A DNA stretch of 64,000 bases. Source: Torymus aiolomorphi. Its lineage: Eukaryota; Arthropoda; Insecta; Hymenoptera; Torymidae. The stretch is taken from positions 71,608,022-71,672,021 of the forward strand of contig CM070877.1 of assembly GCA_036365515.1 (NCBI GenBank). Reading direction: 5' to 3'. The notes under the pieces were generated by a model. That model was not told the origin of the DNA. It worked only from the letters and a program-made list of their open reading frames with translations, and ran no database searches. Shown here piece after piece: positions 11,811 to 20,020 of the stretch (the first letter of the stretch is position 1; the number at the start of each line of letters is the position of its first letter). A program made the translations under genes and the position numbers.

Positions 11811-11828
11811 TGGCGCCCGAACAGGGAC
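11811..11828 (+). other. Primer-binding site, tRNA-Lys type
   Basis: TGGCGCCCGAACAGGGAC lies 2 nt after the LTR. It is the 18-mer known from lentiviruses as complementary to the 3' end of tRNA-Lys(UUU), so reverse transcription is probably primed by that tRNA. Confidence 0.88.
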
Positions 11829-11874
11829 TCGAGCAAACTAAAATCGCATAGTAGGAATCTTCGAAAAAGGGATT

Positions 11875-12261
11875 ATGATACCCGATCGACATAATATATT
11901 TTTAGAGAGTCGCATAGAAGCACGGATAATAGATTTAACGACACGGGTTGACGAAGTTGAGGAAGCCGATCAGCAATATCACGCGGCGACGCAATATTTA
12001 ATGAGTCAAATAAAAAAATTACGCGCTGTCGTAAGTAGGCAAGGCCACGCATTATTAACAATGTCGGAAGATCTGGCAGAAGCTAGGCAACGGGTAAATG
12101 AGCTGGACGAGGAAAACGAGAAACTGGGATATATGGTAAAAGTAGTTGCGAGTAAAACTGGTAAAAGCGAGAGAATGTTAAATTCGAGGATGGATCGTAT
12201 CGAGAACAGAGTCCGGGATATAGCCGAATCATTTAAAAGCCTGTCGATTAACGATAATTAA
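11875..12261 (+). CDS. Accessory coiled-coil ORF upstream of gag
   Basis: A 128-residue ORF begins 46 nt after the primer-binding site and ends 171 nt before gag. The protein is charged, with few hydrophobic stretches and strong heptad character over roughly residues 12-122 (for example RVDEVEEADQQ, QRVNELDEENEKL, RMDRIENRVRDIAE). That predicts an alpha-helical coiled coil. There is no signal peptide, membrane segment, zinc motif or catalytic motif. Most Gypsy elements have only a leader here. It may be an extra structural protein, a split-off part of Gag or a regulator of packaging; nothing in the sequence decides. It is complete and free of stops in a young element, which favours real coding. 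Confidence 0.65.
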   Translation: MIPDRHNIFLESRIEARIIDLTTRVDEVEEADQQYHAATQYLMSQIKKLRAVVSRQGHALLTMSEDLAEARQRVNELDEENEKLGYMVKVVASKTGKSERMLNSRMDRIENRVRDIAESFKSLSINDN

Positions 12262-12432
12262 AAAGCCGATAATTCTATATTAAAGTATTGAACGTTCGTA
12301 TAAATTAGTTTTTTATAAATACATTAGAGTCAACTTTCAACGTTGTGAATTCAATTAAGTTCAATCAAATTCTTTTTCATCACTTTCCGTATCAACGTTT
12401 TTTCCGAAGCACGTGTTCTATTAAAAGTTAAA

Positions 12433-13836
12433 ATGGCAAAAGACCGCAAATCGGGAGCGTTTATGCGCGAAATACAAGACTCCTTTGACGAGGGAGTAGA
12501 GAACGCGAAGGAACAAAAACGTTTCAAATGGGAACGGGCGGTAACGGATGAATTACGATTATTGGATGAACGGCAAAATGAGCTCGAAAATATGCTCGAA
12601 GGCCAAGACGAGGAAAATGACACGTCGAAATCACCAAAATTAAGGGCAACGTTAGTCGCGATAATTCGAAATGAGATAAAAGAGAAATATGACGCGTTGA
12701 CACAGTCAGTCGAGAAAACTCGTATGGAAAAAAAAGCAGAACGCGCGGAATTAGTTACCGAAATAAATAAACTAAGAGGTCGGGTTCAGTTATTAGAAAC
12801 CGAGAACGACAGTCTAATCGACAAAATATCCGCGTTGTCACAAAACGATGATCAATCGGAAAGTAAGCGCGAGCTAGATTCTAGGCTCGCAGAGTTGAAA
12901 AGAAACCTTTCACGAGAAGTTGATCAAATAAAATCAAACTTTGAGAAAGAAATTCTAGAATTGAAAAATACGATTAAAGACTTAAAAAAATCACTGATGA
13001 AGAAAGGCAATTCTGGGAGCGAAGCATCTCAAAAAATAAAGTTAGACATCCCCAAGTATCGAGGACTTGAGAATGAAAGGCCAGTTAAATTCTTATCAGA
13101 GTTCGAGAAATATATAAACGTGGTTAAACCTAATTTCGATCAACTCTTATGCCTTATCTCTCAAGCACTCGAGGGTGATGCCAGGGATTGGTGGTACCTA
13201 CAAGAGTCGGAGATCGACTCGTACGACCAATTCACAGAACGGTTTCGCGAACGGTACTGGAGCGCGAACACACAAAGAACCGCGAAGCGGAAGATAGAAT
13301 TCGGTCAGCACCAGCTGGGGGGCAGTCTTAATCGTGTTGAATACGCAACAAATTTGTTCGGTTTAGGCAAAGAGCTGGATCTCGACTATACGGAGACTGA
13401 GTTTGTTGTGCGCGTTAGCGAAAATTTCGAAAGAAATATTCGACACGCGGTTTTAGGACGGCAAGTCAAAGATAAAAATATGTTATTAAAAATATTAGCT
13501 GATTATGACGGAGACGACCAACGTCACCGAAAACACGACAAAATGGGCCACAACAAACCCAGTCCTCCTTCAGATACGGCTAACATACAAAATAAATCAT
13601 ATAACAAGCCATCCCATTGGCAGTCGAAAACCGTGAACGTAAACGAGTTACAGACAGCGACGCCGCCGGAGATAAAGGAGAAAACTCCACCACAAACGAA
13701 TCAAACAAACGAGAAAAAGTTAGCTCGGAAGCGGAAAAACGAACGGAACAAAGAATTAATCCGAAGTTACGACGAGGTTGACGTAAATAATATAAATTTA
13801 GGAAATGCTAATACCGAAAACTCGGGAAACGCATAA
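12433..13836 (+). CDS. gag: Gag polyprotein of the Gypsy element
   Basis: A 467-residue Gag, the structural protein of the virus-like particle. Residues about 45-185 are a long charged coiled coil. Residues about 200-340 are the retrotransposon Gag capsid-like domain, recognisable by LDIPKYRG, VKFLSEFEKY, ALEGDARDWWY and FTERFRERYW. The C-terminus is basic and Gln/Thr/Asn-rich. There is only one cysteine in the protein, so there is no CCHC zinc knuckle; nucleic-acid binding would rest on the basic tail (KKLARKRKNERNKE). The stop at 13834-13836 lies just after a slippery heptamer that connects Gag to the pol frame. The start ATG at 12433 is the first in frame. Confidence 0.9.
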   Translation: MAKDRKSGAFMREIQDSFDEGVENAKEQKRFKWERAVTDELRLLDERQNELENMLEGQDEENDTSKSPKLRATLVAIIRNEIKEKYDALTQSVEKTRMEKKAERAELVTEINKLRGRVQLLETENDSLIDKISALSQNDDQSESKRELDSRLAELKRNLSREVDQIKSNFEKEILELKNTIKDLKKSLMKKGNSGSEASQKIKLDIPKYRGLENERPVKFLSEFEKYINVVKPNFDQLLCLISQALEGDARDWWYLQESEIDSYDQFTERFRERYWSANTQRTAKRKIEFGQHQLGGSLNRVEYATNLFGLGKELDLDYTETEFVVRVSENFERNIRHAVLGRQVKDKNMLLKILADYDGDDQRHRKHDKMGHNKPSPPSDTANIQNKSYNKPSHWQSKTVNVNELQTATPPEIKEKTPPQTNQTNEKKLARKRKNERNKELIRSYDEVDVNNINLGNANTENSGNA

Positions 13837-13880
13837 CAGTTGCTTGCTGCATGTCAAAAAATAAACCGCAACAAGCAACT
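13824..13880 (+). promoter_or_regulatory. -1 programmed ribosomal frameshift signal, gag to pol
   Basis: The heptamer G GGA AAC (13824-13830) sits in the gag frame as the pairing rule requires, one codon before the gag stop. A 7 nt spacer (13831-13837) is followed by a perfect 9 bp stem, AGTTGCTTG (13838-13846) with CAAGCAACT (13872-13880), around a 25 nt loop. The pol frame is open from 13812, and pol is exactly -1 relative to gag. GGGAAAC is the slippery site used by some betaretroviruses at gag-pro. An alternative for pol is reinitiation at the ATG at 13851. Confidence 0.82.
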
Positions 13881-16211
13881 CGATCGGAGAATAAAAATTG
13901 TAATAAAGATATCTCTTCTATACTGGAGGACCCGCGAGAAAATCTTTTGTATGATGTAGAACCAAAAGGTCTAAATACGAAAGAAACGCGTTGTCCGGAG
14001 ATAAATATCAAAGTCGAAGACGTAGAGGTAAAAGCCCTAATTGATACGGGAAGTGAGATCACTTGCATCTCCGAGGAATTTTACTACGCTAATGCGAAAA
14101 TATTCGGGACGCGACCTAAGCTACCGATAAGTGGAAAATTCATAAAGGGAGCAACGGGCGCAAAGTCGTCGCGAATAAAACTCCAAGTTCTTCTAAATGT
14201 CGAAATTGCAAAAATAAAACTAGATATTATATTTATAGTAGTGCCGAAACTGGTCAAACCATGCATTATTGGATATGATACGCAAAAGGCTCTTAGTATG
14301 CTAATAGATACCGGCAAGGAAGAAATTCTCTTAACCATTAACGATCAATATGTTCATTGTTCTTATAAGGAGGCCATAATGTACTCAGAAGAGTATGCGT
14401 CTCTTAGAATCGAACGATCGTATGAGTCCGAATGCGGAAACGCTGACTCATACGATGATCTCATTGCTTACGATCTTTCTTACGAAGTTTCGATAGAAGA
14501 AATCGAAGAAAAGATTAAATCATGCAAAAATCTAAAAAATTCCCAAAGGGATAAACTTAAGTGCTTAATAGTACAATACAAAGAGGTATTTCAGAATCGC
14601 CCAGGTCTATTATCTAACTATGAGTATACTTTTAAAATAAAAGATGATGCACCCTTTTATTCAAAGCCGTATCCCATCCCTATAAATTATAGAGATAAAG
14701 TTAAAATCGAAATCGGCAAATGGCAAGAGCTTGGAATAATTCGGCGTTCAACGAGTCCATATATAAACCCTCTCGTGGTTGTGATAAAAAAAGACGGATC
14801 AATCCGCCTATGCTTAGATGCACGCAAACTAAACGAAAAATTGATAAATGATTATGAATCCCCTCCGGGTGTAGAGGAGATATTTTTAAGATGTAGAAAC
14901 GTAAACTTTTTATCCAGCTTTGATTTAACGAGTAGTTTCCATCAAATAAAACTTTCAGAAGAGAGTAGGAAATATACCGCGTTCATCTGCGACAATAAAG
15001 TTTACGAATTTAATGTAGTACCATTCGGTATAAAAACGAGTAGCGCCGCGCTAATAAGAGGTCTAGACCTAGCCGTTGCGGGACTCGAAGATTTTCTTAT
15101 AACTTTTGTAGACGACTTACTATGTATTTCAGAAGATTTCGATAGTCATTTACAAAATATAAAATCATTATTTGAGAATTTATTAAAAAACAACCTAAGG
15201 ATTAGTTTTAAAAAATCAAAGCTAGTACAGGAAGAAATAAAATTCCTGGGTCATATTTTAACGCCTGAAGGAGTAAAACCGGACCCGGAGAAAATTAGAA
15301 CAATTAAAAACTTTAAGAAACCTAGAAATGTCAGGGAATTGCAGGGATTTCTCGGGTTTGTTAATTTCTATACAAAATTCGCGAGAAATTACTCGGCGCA
15401 TACCGTTCCGCTTCTAAACTTGTTAAAACAAGGTAAGAAGTATGAATGGACAGACAAGCACGAAAAAGCTTTCAATGATATTAAAAATATATTCGATGAG
15501 CATATCATCTTAAAATACGCGGACCCACAACGTCCATTCATACTCACTACCGACGCGAGCGACTACGCGATAGCTGCGGTGCTATCGCAGGTAAACGATC
15601 AAAACGAAGAACAAATTGTCACGTTCGTTAGCCGTACGCTGAAGGGGAGTGAATGCTCTTACTTTACGACTGAGAAAGAGATGTTAGCTATAGTTTGGGC
15701 GTTAACTCGTTTAGATACGTACTTACGGGGGGCACCGAAAATAGTCGTACGAACCGATCACGAAGCTCTCACTTTTCTTAAACATTGTAAATTTAATAAT
15801 GCGAGATTACGAAGGTGGAGTCTCGCGATCCAAGACTTCTGCTTAGAACCGGTATACTTGCCGGGACGCAAGAACGCCGTCGCCGATTACCTAAGCCGTC
15901 AGATACACGACTATCCAGAGGAATCGGGTCGGGAAAATGAAATCATAATCGCTTCGATACTCGCGCAAAAACCGAGTCGCGAATTGATGAATAACTTAAA
16001 GAATTTGAAGACATTACAGGAAAATGACCTTTATATCAATAAATTAATTACGGAGATTCCAAATGACGAAAAAATGCAAAAGCGCTTTGTGCTCAAAGAT
16101 GGTTTAATGCAAAAAATTGCATTAAATCATAATAGACTCATGTTGCCCGAAAGCCTTCTGGATAGTTTGATACGGGAAGCCCATGAGATACATGGCCACA
16201 TTGATTTATAA
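13851..16211 (+). CDS. pol: Pol: protease, reverse transcriptase, RNase H, integrase start
   Basis: 786 codons counted from the ATG at 13851; with frameshifting, translation would enter at 13824. The aspartic protease motif ALIDTGSEI is at residues about 62-70, with the partner motif IIGYD about 70 residues on. RT spans about 250-480 with VVVIKKDGSIRLCLDARKLN, FDLTSSFHQI, the catalytic FVDD near residue 420 and FLGHILTPEGVK. RNase H spans about 560-690 with TTDASDYAIAAVLSQ, EMLAIVWAL and RTDHEAL. The integrase zinc-binding domain begins at about 760 with HEIHGH, and the frame then ends at TAA 16209-16211. The remainder continues in the +1 frame, so this copy has a single-base insertion in the run GATTTATAAA. 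It could be a real mutation or an assembly error. Confidence 0.92.
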   Translation: MSKNKPQQATRSENKNCNKDISSILEDPRENLLYDVEPKGLNTKETRCPEINIKVEDVEVKALIDTGSEITCISEEFYYANAKIFGTRPKLPISGKFIKGATGAKSSRIKLQVLLNVEIAKIKLDIIFIVVPKLVKPCIIGYDTQKALSMLIDTGKEEILLTINDQYVHCSYKEAIMYSEEYASLRIERSYESECGNADSYDDLIAYDLSYEVSIEEIEEKIKSCKNLKNSQRDKLKCLIVQYKEVFQNRPGLLSNYEYTFKIKDDAPFYSKPYPIPINYRDKVKIEIGKWQELGIIRRSTSPYINPLVVVIKKDGSIRLCLDARKLNEKLINDYESPPGVEEIFLRCRNVNFLSSFDLTSSFHQIKLSEESRKYTAFICDNKVYEFNVVPFGIKTSSAALIRGLDLAVAGLEDFLITFVDDLLCISEDFDSHLQNIKSLFENLLKNNLRISFKKSKLVQEEIKFLGHILTPEGVKPDPEKIRTIKNFKKPRNVRELQGFLGFVNFYTKFARNYSAHTVPLLNLLKQGKKYEWTDKHEKAFNDIKNIFDEHIILKYADPQRPFILTTDASDYAIAAVLSQVNDQNEEQIVTFVSRTLKGSECSYFTTEKEMLAIVWALTRLDTYLRGAPKIVVRTDHEALTFLKHCKFNNARLRRWSLAIQDFCLEPVYLPGRKNAVADYLSRQIHDYPEESGRENEIIIASILAQKPSRELMNNLKNLKTLQENDLYINKLITEIPNDEKMQKRFVLKDGLMQKIALNHNRLMLPESLLDSLIREAHEIHGHIDL

Positions 16212-17166
16212 AATGATAAACGAACATTTCTCTGCGCCGAAACTAAGACAAAAAATTTATACAATACTTCGTACATGCGATACTTGTCAACGAACGAAAT
16301 ATTTAACATATAAACTTAATGAACACGTCCAACCAATATTAACCGAAGAACCAAATGACACACTGTCAATAGATTTTTTTGGGCCTTTACCAACGTCAAA
16401 GGGGGGCGTTAAATACCTCTTAACTACGGTAGACGTATTCAGTAAGTACGTGGTCATGTATCCTATAAAAAAAGCGAACACCGCGACTGTGATCAGAAAA
16501 ATCTTCGGTGATTACATTGGCAAATACGGTAAACCGAAAGCAATACTTTCTGACCACGGGACGCAGTTTACTTCAAGTAAATGGGAAAAAAAACTCATGG
16601 ATGAAGGAATACAACCGGTATTCTCCTCCATCAGACACCTACAAAGTAACCCGGTTGAACGGGTACATCGAGAACTCGGGCGTTTTTTCCGAACATTCGT
16701 AAGGGACCGACATACCAGCTGGGCTAGATACGTTGAGATTATACAAAACATTATTAACGTAACGCATCATGAGACCACGGGGTTTACACCGATGGAGCTC
16801 CATTTTAATATCAAGCCTACGCGGGTATGGGAAAAGTGGTTGCCTATAGTAGATTCAGATAAAATCACGCATGAACGAAAAGTGTTTCTCGCTCGCGAAC
16901 GAGCACATTCATTCTTAAAGAGGCGAGCGTTCCGAAAAAACGTCCGAACGCGACACTTTGAGTTTAAGGTAGGCGATAGAGTTTTAGTGAAATCACTAAA
17001 CGTGTCAGATGCGGCTGAAAGAAAGATCGCGAAGTTTTTCCACGTATACAAGGGACCATACACGATTACGCAACAAATCGGGCCCGATACGTATGTATTG
17101 TTAGATATAGAAGCAAATAGGGAACGCGGAAAGTTCCATGTACAAAATCTAAAGCCTTATTTTTAA
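16183..17166 (+). CDS. pol: Pol continued: integrase
   Basis: The rest of the integrase after the frameshift; real continuity starts near 16207. The zinc-binding domain finishes with CDTCQRTKY. The catalytic core has IDFFGP (Asp at residue 64 of this ORF), LSDHGTQF (Asp 124) and NPVERVHREL (Glu 159), which is exact D,D35E spacing. The tail KFFHVYKGPYTITQQIGPDTYVLL is of the GPY/F type that anchors many Metaviridae integrases. It catalyses insertion of the cDNA, and the 4 bp ATAT duplication is its product. All catalytic residues are present, so only the one-base frame break would inactivate it. Confidence 0.92.
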   Translation: MRYMATLIYKMINEHFSAPKLRQKIYTILRTCDTCQRTKYLTYKLNEHVQPILTEEPNDTLSIDFFGPLPTSKGGVKYLLTTVDVFSKYVVMYPIKKANTATVIRKIFGDYIGKYGKPKAILSDHGTQFTSSKWEKKLMDEGIQPVFSSIRHLQSNPVERVHRELGRFFRTFVRDRHTSWARYVEIIQNIINVTHHETTGFTPMELHFNIKPTRVWEKWLPIVDSDKITHERKVFLARERAHSFLKRRAFRKNVRTRHFEFKVGDRVLVKSLNVSDAAERKIAKFFHVYKGPYTITQQIGPDTYVLLDIEANRERGKFHVQNLKPYF

Positions 17167-17292
17167 GTATTTATTGTTCACTAAGGGTCTCGGTGAAGGT
17201 AAACATACACCGAAACTCTTAGTAGTATAGATGTAAATAGTAATTTAAGGAAAATTAAAATCGAGCCACAGGACGTCAGTCGCTTCACAACC

Positions 17293-17793
17293 ATGCCTGA
17301 GCAAGGTACAAATCGTGAGAACTTTTACAAACGCGATGCCGCGGTCCAAAGTGGAAGGGTGATATGGCCACCCTTTAATATAGAGTGCGTAGCAGTAAAG
17401 GCGGCGTCAGGGAGACCCTGGGCTCCAACCCGCGGCGCATACCAGGGCGGACGAGCGGTACAGGCGAGGCCCCATATGGTCAGCCGGTCCGTCCAAACCA
17501 CCAGGGAGAGCGAGGAAACGCCACCACCACCAATTCCATCTACCTCTCGGCACGCAATAATGCAGTATGTGCCAACGCCGATTCGCCGACCGCCGATCGA
17601 GGAGTTTTTAAAGCTGCGGCAGATCACACGCCGCATGAGGTACGTGCCGCGCCCAGTGAGCCCGATGTCGCCAGGCTGGTCTCCACCCGCACCACCTACC
17701 ACGCCACCACCAGTCCACCCGTCATCGCTGCCACAGCCATCACCAGCAAAGCAGCAAAGCGATGAGGCATATCAAGCTGCGATTATATTTTAA
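17293..17793 (+). CDS. Proline-rich accessory ORF after pol
   Basis: A 166-residue ORF lies between integrase and the polypurine tract, in the position where env stands in errantiviruses. It lacks a signal peptide, a transmembrane segment, a fusion peptide or furin-type site and cysteine pairs, so I do not call it env. The C-terminal half is rich in Pro, Ser and Arg (for example RRPPIEEFLKLR, SPGWSPPAPPTTPPP). GC content is higher than in the rest of the element, and the opposite strand and a second frame are also open over about 125 codons. That weakens the coding case but could also mean recently acquired sequence. Function is unknown. Confidence 0.5.
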   Translation: MPEQGTNRENFYKRDAAVQSGRVIWPPFNIECVAVKAASGRPWAPTRGAYQGGRAVQARPHMVSRSVQTTRESEETPPPPIPSTSRHAIMQYVPTPIRRPPIEEFLKLRQITRRMRYVPRPVSPMSPGWSPPAPPTTPPPVHPSSLPQPSPAKQQSDEAYQAAIIF

Positions 17794-17876
17794 GCTTTTA
17801 TAAATAACCTGAATAAATAAAAGGCGTTAAAATTAAATGTTTCAGTATATTTAATGTGCGAACAGAACCATTTAAT

Positions 17877-17887
17877 TTGGGGGGCGA
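17877..17887 (+). other. Polypurine tract
   Basis: The purine run GGGGGGCGA lies directly before the 3' LTR start TGTGACG and would prime plus-strand DNA synthesis. Confidence 0.8.
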
Positions 17888-18741
17888 TGTGACGTACACG
17901 AAACAGCTCGTAGTATACGCATCGATTTATAATTTCCCATTCATAAACACGAGAGCGAAAAATCAACAAACACGATGCATCACTGTGTACAAACATACGA
18001 TCGCGTGCGCCAGAGAAAATCTTACTCACTCATTCACACCGCGCCTCTGACGTCAGAGTATAAACAAAAATATTGTCATGCGCAAGAGAGAAGACCAGAC
18101 GATCGACTGGTATATAAAGGGCTCCGATTCTCGAAATCGGCACGCACTTGTGTCCGAGCTCTCGCCTATTCAGGATACCGATAAGCATTGCGCTTAGGTA
18201 ACTGAAGCTGGCCACTCCTTTGCGCTCGTAAAAACTTATGTCAAATAATTCATTTTGAGTATATTAATAAACATACCTATAATTCAGGATTTTGATTAAT
18301 GTTTTTTTTTCTTCTTCAAATAAACTCTCTCGATAACAACCGAATCCTAACCTACCTACCTCCCACGGCACGATAGTTGGCCCTCTGCGCCGACTATTTA
18401 CCCGGCTCCTCTCTTCTCACACGGCACGGTAGTTGGCCCTCTGCGCCGACTACTTACCCGTATCACCTAAGCAGCACGGTCGCAGCCACTCAGCGCTAAC
18501 GACTTATCTGCACCTACCACCTCTCTGTATCGACGGCACGGACTCCGGCACATTGCGCGCCGGTATCTAACCCTGAGATCGGGGCTACTCCCATCCCGAT
18601 TGTATGCTCGAGTCCAGTACACGAACTCTTAAAAAATTGTTAATAACTACCAAGTAACGACATCTAGTTTCATACAAGTTAACTCAATTATTAAAGGTAT
18701 AGATTAAAATCTGAGAGCTGTCATTACTTCGGTACGTTACA
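17888..18741 (+). repeat. 3' LTR of the Gypsy element
   Basis: 854 bp, with about 6 substitutions relative to 10955-11808 and no indels seen. It is followed by the target duplication ATAT. The short identical ORFs in both LTRs are by-products of the duplication. Confidence 0.95.
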
Positions 18742-19031
18742 ATATGAAATCATTATTAATTATAAGTTTAAAATAATTATTTTCAATTAATAAAAATTGA
18801 TAATAGTTATTAATAGTTATTTACTTTTTTTTACTGATCAAATATTCACATTATATTCACATTTTTCGGCAATCCAAAAAACTTAAAAAAGTAAATAACT
18901 ATTTATAACTATTTATAATAGTTTTAGACTTTTATAAAAGTCTCAAATCCTGACTTTATAAAATCTGCTAATATCAGTTATAAACTTTTTTTAACTTTTA
19001 TTATAGAAGATCATTTCCGCCTGGGTATGTT
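18742..19031 (-). mobile_element. Right part of TA-target element (CCCAGGCGGAA family)
   Basis: After the ATAT duplication the sequence continues the element broken at 10873-10954. Toward its right end it is inverted relative to 5980-6246: gtctcaaatcctga, agttataaactttttt, and the end ATTTCCGCCTGGG followed by TA. It has no coding capacity. Confidence 0.5.
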
Positions 19032-19083
19032 TGAAATTCGTATAACGGTTTCATATATCATTTTCACGCGGGTTATAATTAAA
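19032..19083 (-). repeat. Right arm of outer palindromic element
   Basis: tatgtttgaaattcg, tataacggtttcatat and attttcacg are the inverted counterpart of 5575-5677. Confidence 0.45.
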
Positions 19084-19205
19084 TATAATAATTTGATGAA
19101 TCATTTATGCGAATAATTTCTATTAATTCTAATTGTGTCATTATAATATAACAAAGTGACTGAATAAGCACAAGTAGTTTTTAATTTAAGCGGTTCCAGA
19201 CCACC

Positions 19206-19498
19206 CCACGTAAAAAAATTTTATATAAGTTATATAAAATTTTTATAAAGAAATGGTTCTATATAAATAATATATAAACTTTATAGAACCCATAATATAA
19301 AGTTGGCAAGAGGAAGGTAATTTTTGTTGTAATTAAGGTAATTAAAAAAATACTTACCTTAATTAGAACAAAAATTATCTTCCTCTTTGCCAACTCTATA
19401 TGGTTTCTATAAAGTTTATATATTATTTATATAGAACCATTTCTTTATAAAAATTTGACATAACTTTTATAAAATTTTTATAACATTTTTTTACGTGG
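19206..19498. mobile_element. Palindromic MITE, 293 bp
   Basis: It is nearly one long hairpin. Both ends read CCACGTAAAAAAATTTTATA inward, followed on both arms by aaatggttctatataaat and gttggcaagaggaag, with a loop of about 15 nt. The paralogous repeat unit at 21393-21420 lacks it, so that copy is an empty site; the flanks there run ttccagatcatcattaaagc. A short ACCA-like duplication may flank the insertion. Confidence 0.8.
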
Positions 19499-20020
19499 AT
19501 AACCATTCAAAGCAAATAGACATTAACAACTTTAATTATGAATTCAAGATATTTAATAACAATTAAATAAACTTTTTCTCGTATTTTATGTTCTTTATCT
19601 TCTCTTGTTTGTTAAATTATGTTTGGCAAATGTATGATAAAAAATAAGAACTACTAATACATTTCATGAAATTATATTTTTAAACTTTATACTTTAGAAA
19701 TACTATGCAGGAAATTCATCATCGGCTTACCCATCATGACACTATATTTTATACTATATATATATATATATATATATATTTCGTGCTACATACATGCTAT
19801 AGTCTTGTAATTCAACATAAATAAGTTTTTTCATTTTAGACCTTGAAAATACTTTTACTTTAATATACTATATAGTCACTAAAACAATAATGGTATTTGT
19901 ACCCAAGCACAATGTGAAGTGTACAACCGTACATATTTGATGATTTCACTTTAGTATTTGTTTTAGTACTTGTGAAAATAATGTTTATAATTTGGTAAGA
20001 CTTCTATATAGTTCCAATTA

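Larger units (their letters stand above)
10955..18741 (+). mobile_element. Gypsy-type LTR retrotransposon, nearly intact
   Basis: A 7,787 bp element with two 854 bp LTRs that differ at about 6 positions, so the insertion is recent. It is flanked by the 4 bp target duplication ATAT (10951-10954 and 18742-18745). In order it carries a tRNA-Lys primer-binding site, a coiled-coil ORF, gag, pol with protease, RT, RNase H and integrase, a proline-rich ORF and a polypurine tract. RT and RNase H ahead of integrase, with a D,D35E integrase and a GPY-like tail, place it in Gypsy/Metaviridae. The tRNA-Lys primer would suit the Osvaldo/Ulysses side of the family, but that is inference. There is no recognisable env. 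The one clear lesion is a frameshift in integrase. Confidence 0.92.

Noticed and set aside
16183..16211. Second programmed frameshift in integrase
   Set aside because: The shift is +1 inside a folded zinc domain with no slippery arrangement for it; a simple insertion in a T-run explains it.
17293..17793. Envelope gene
   Set aside because: No signal peptide, membrane segment, cysteine pattern or fusion peptide.
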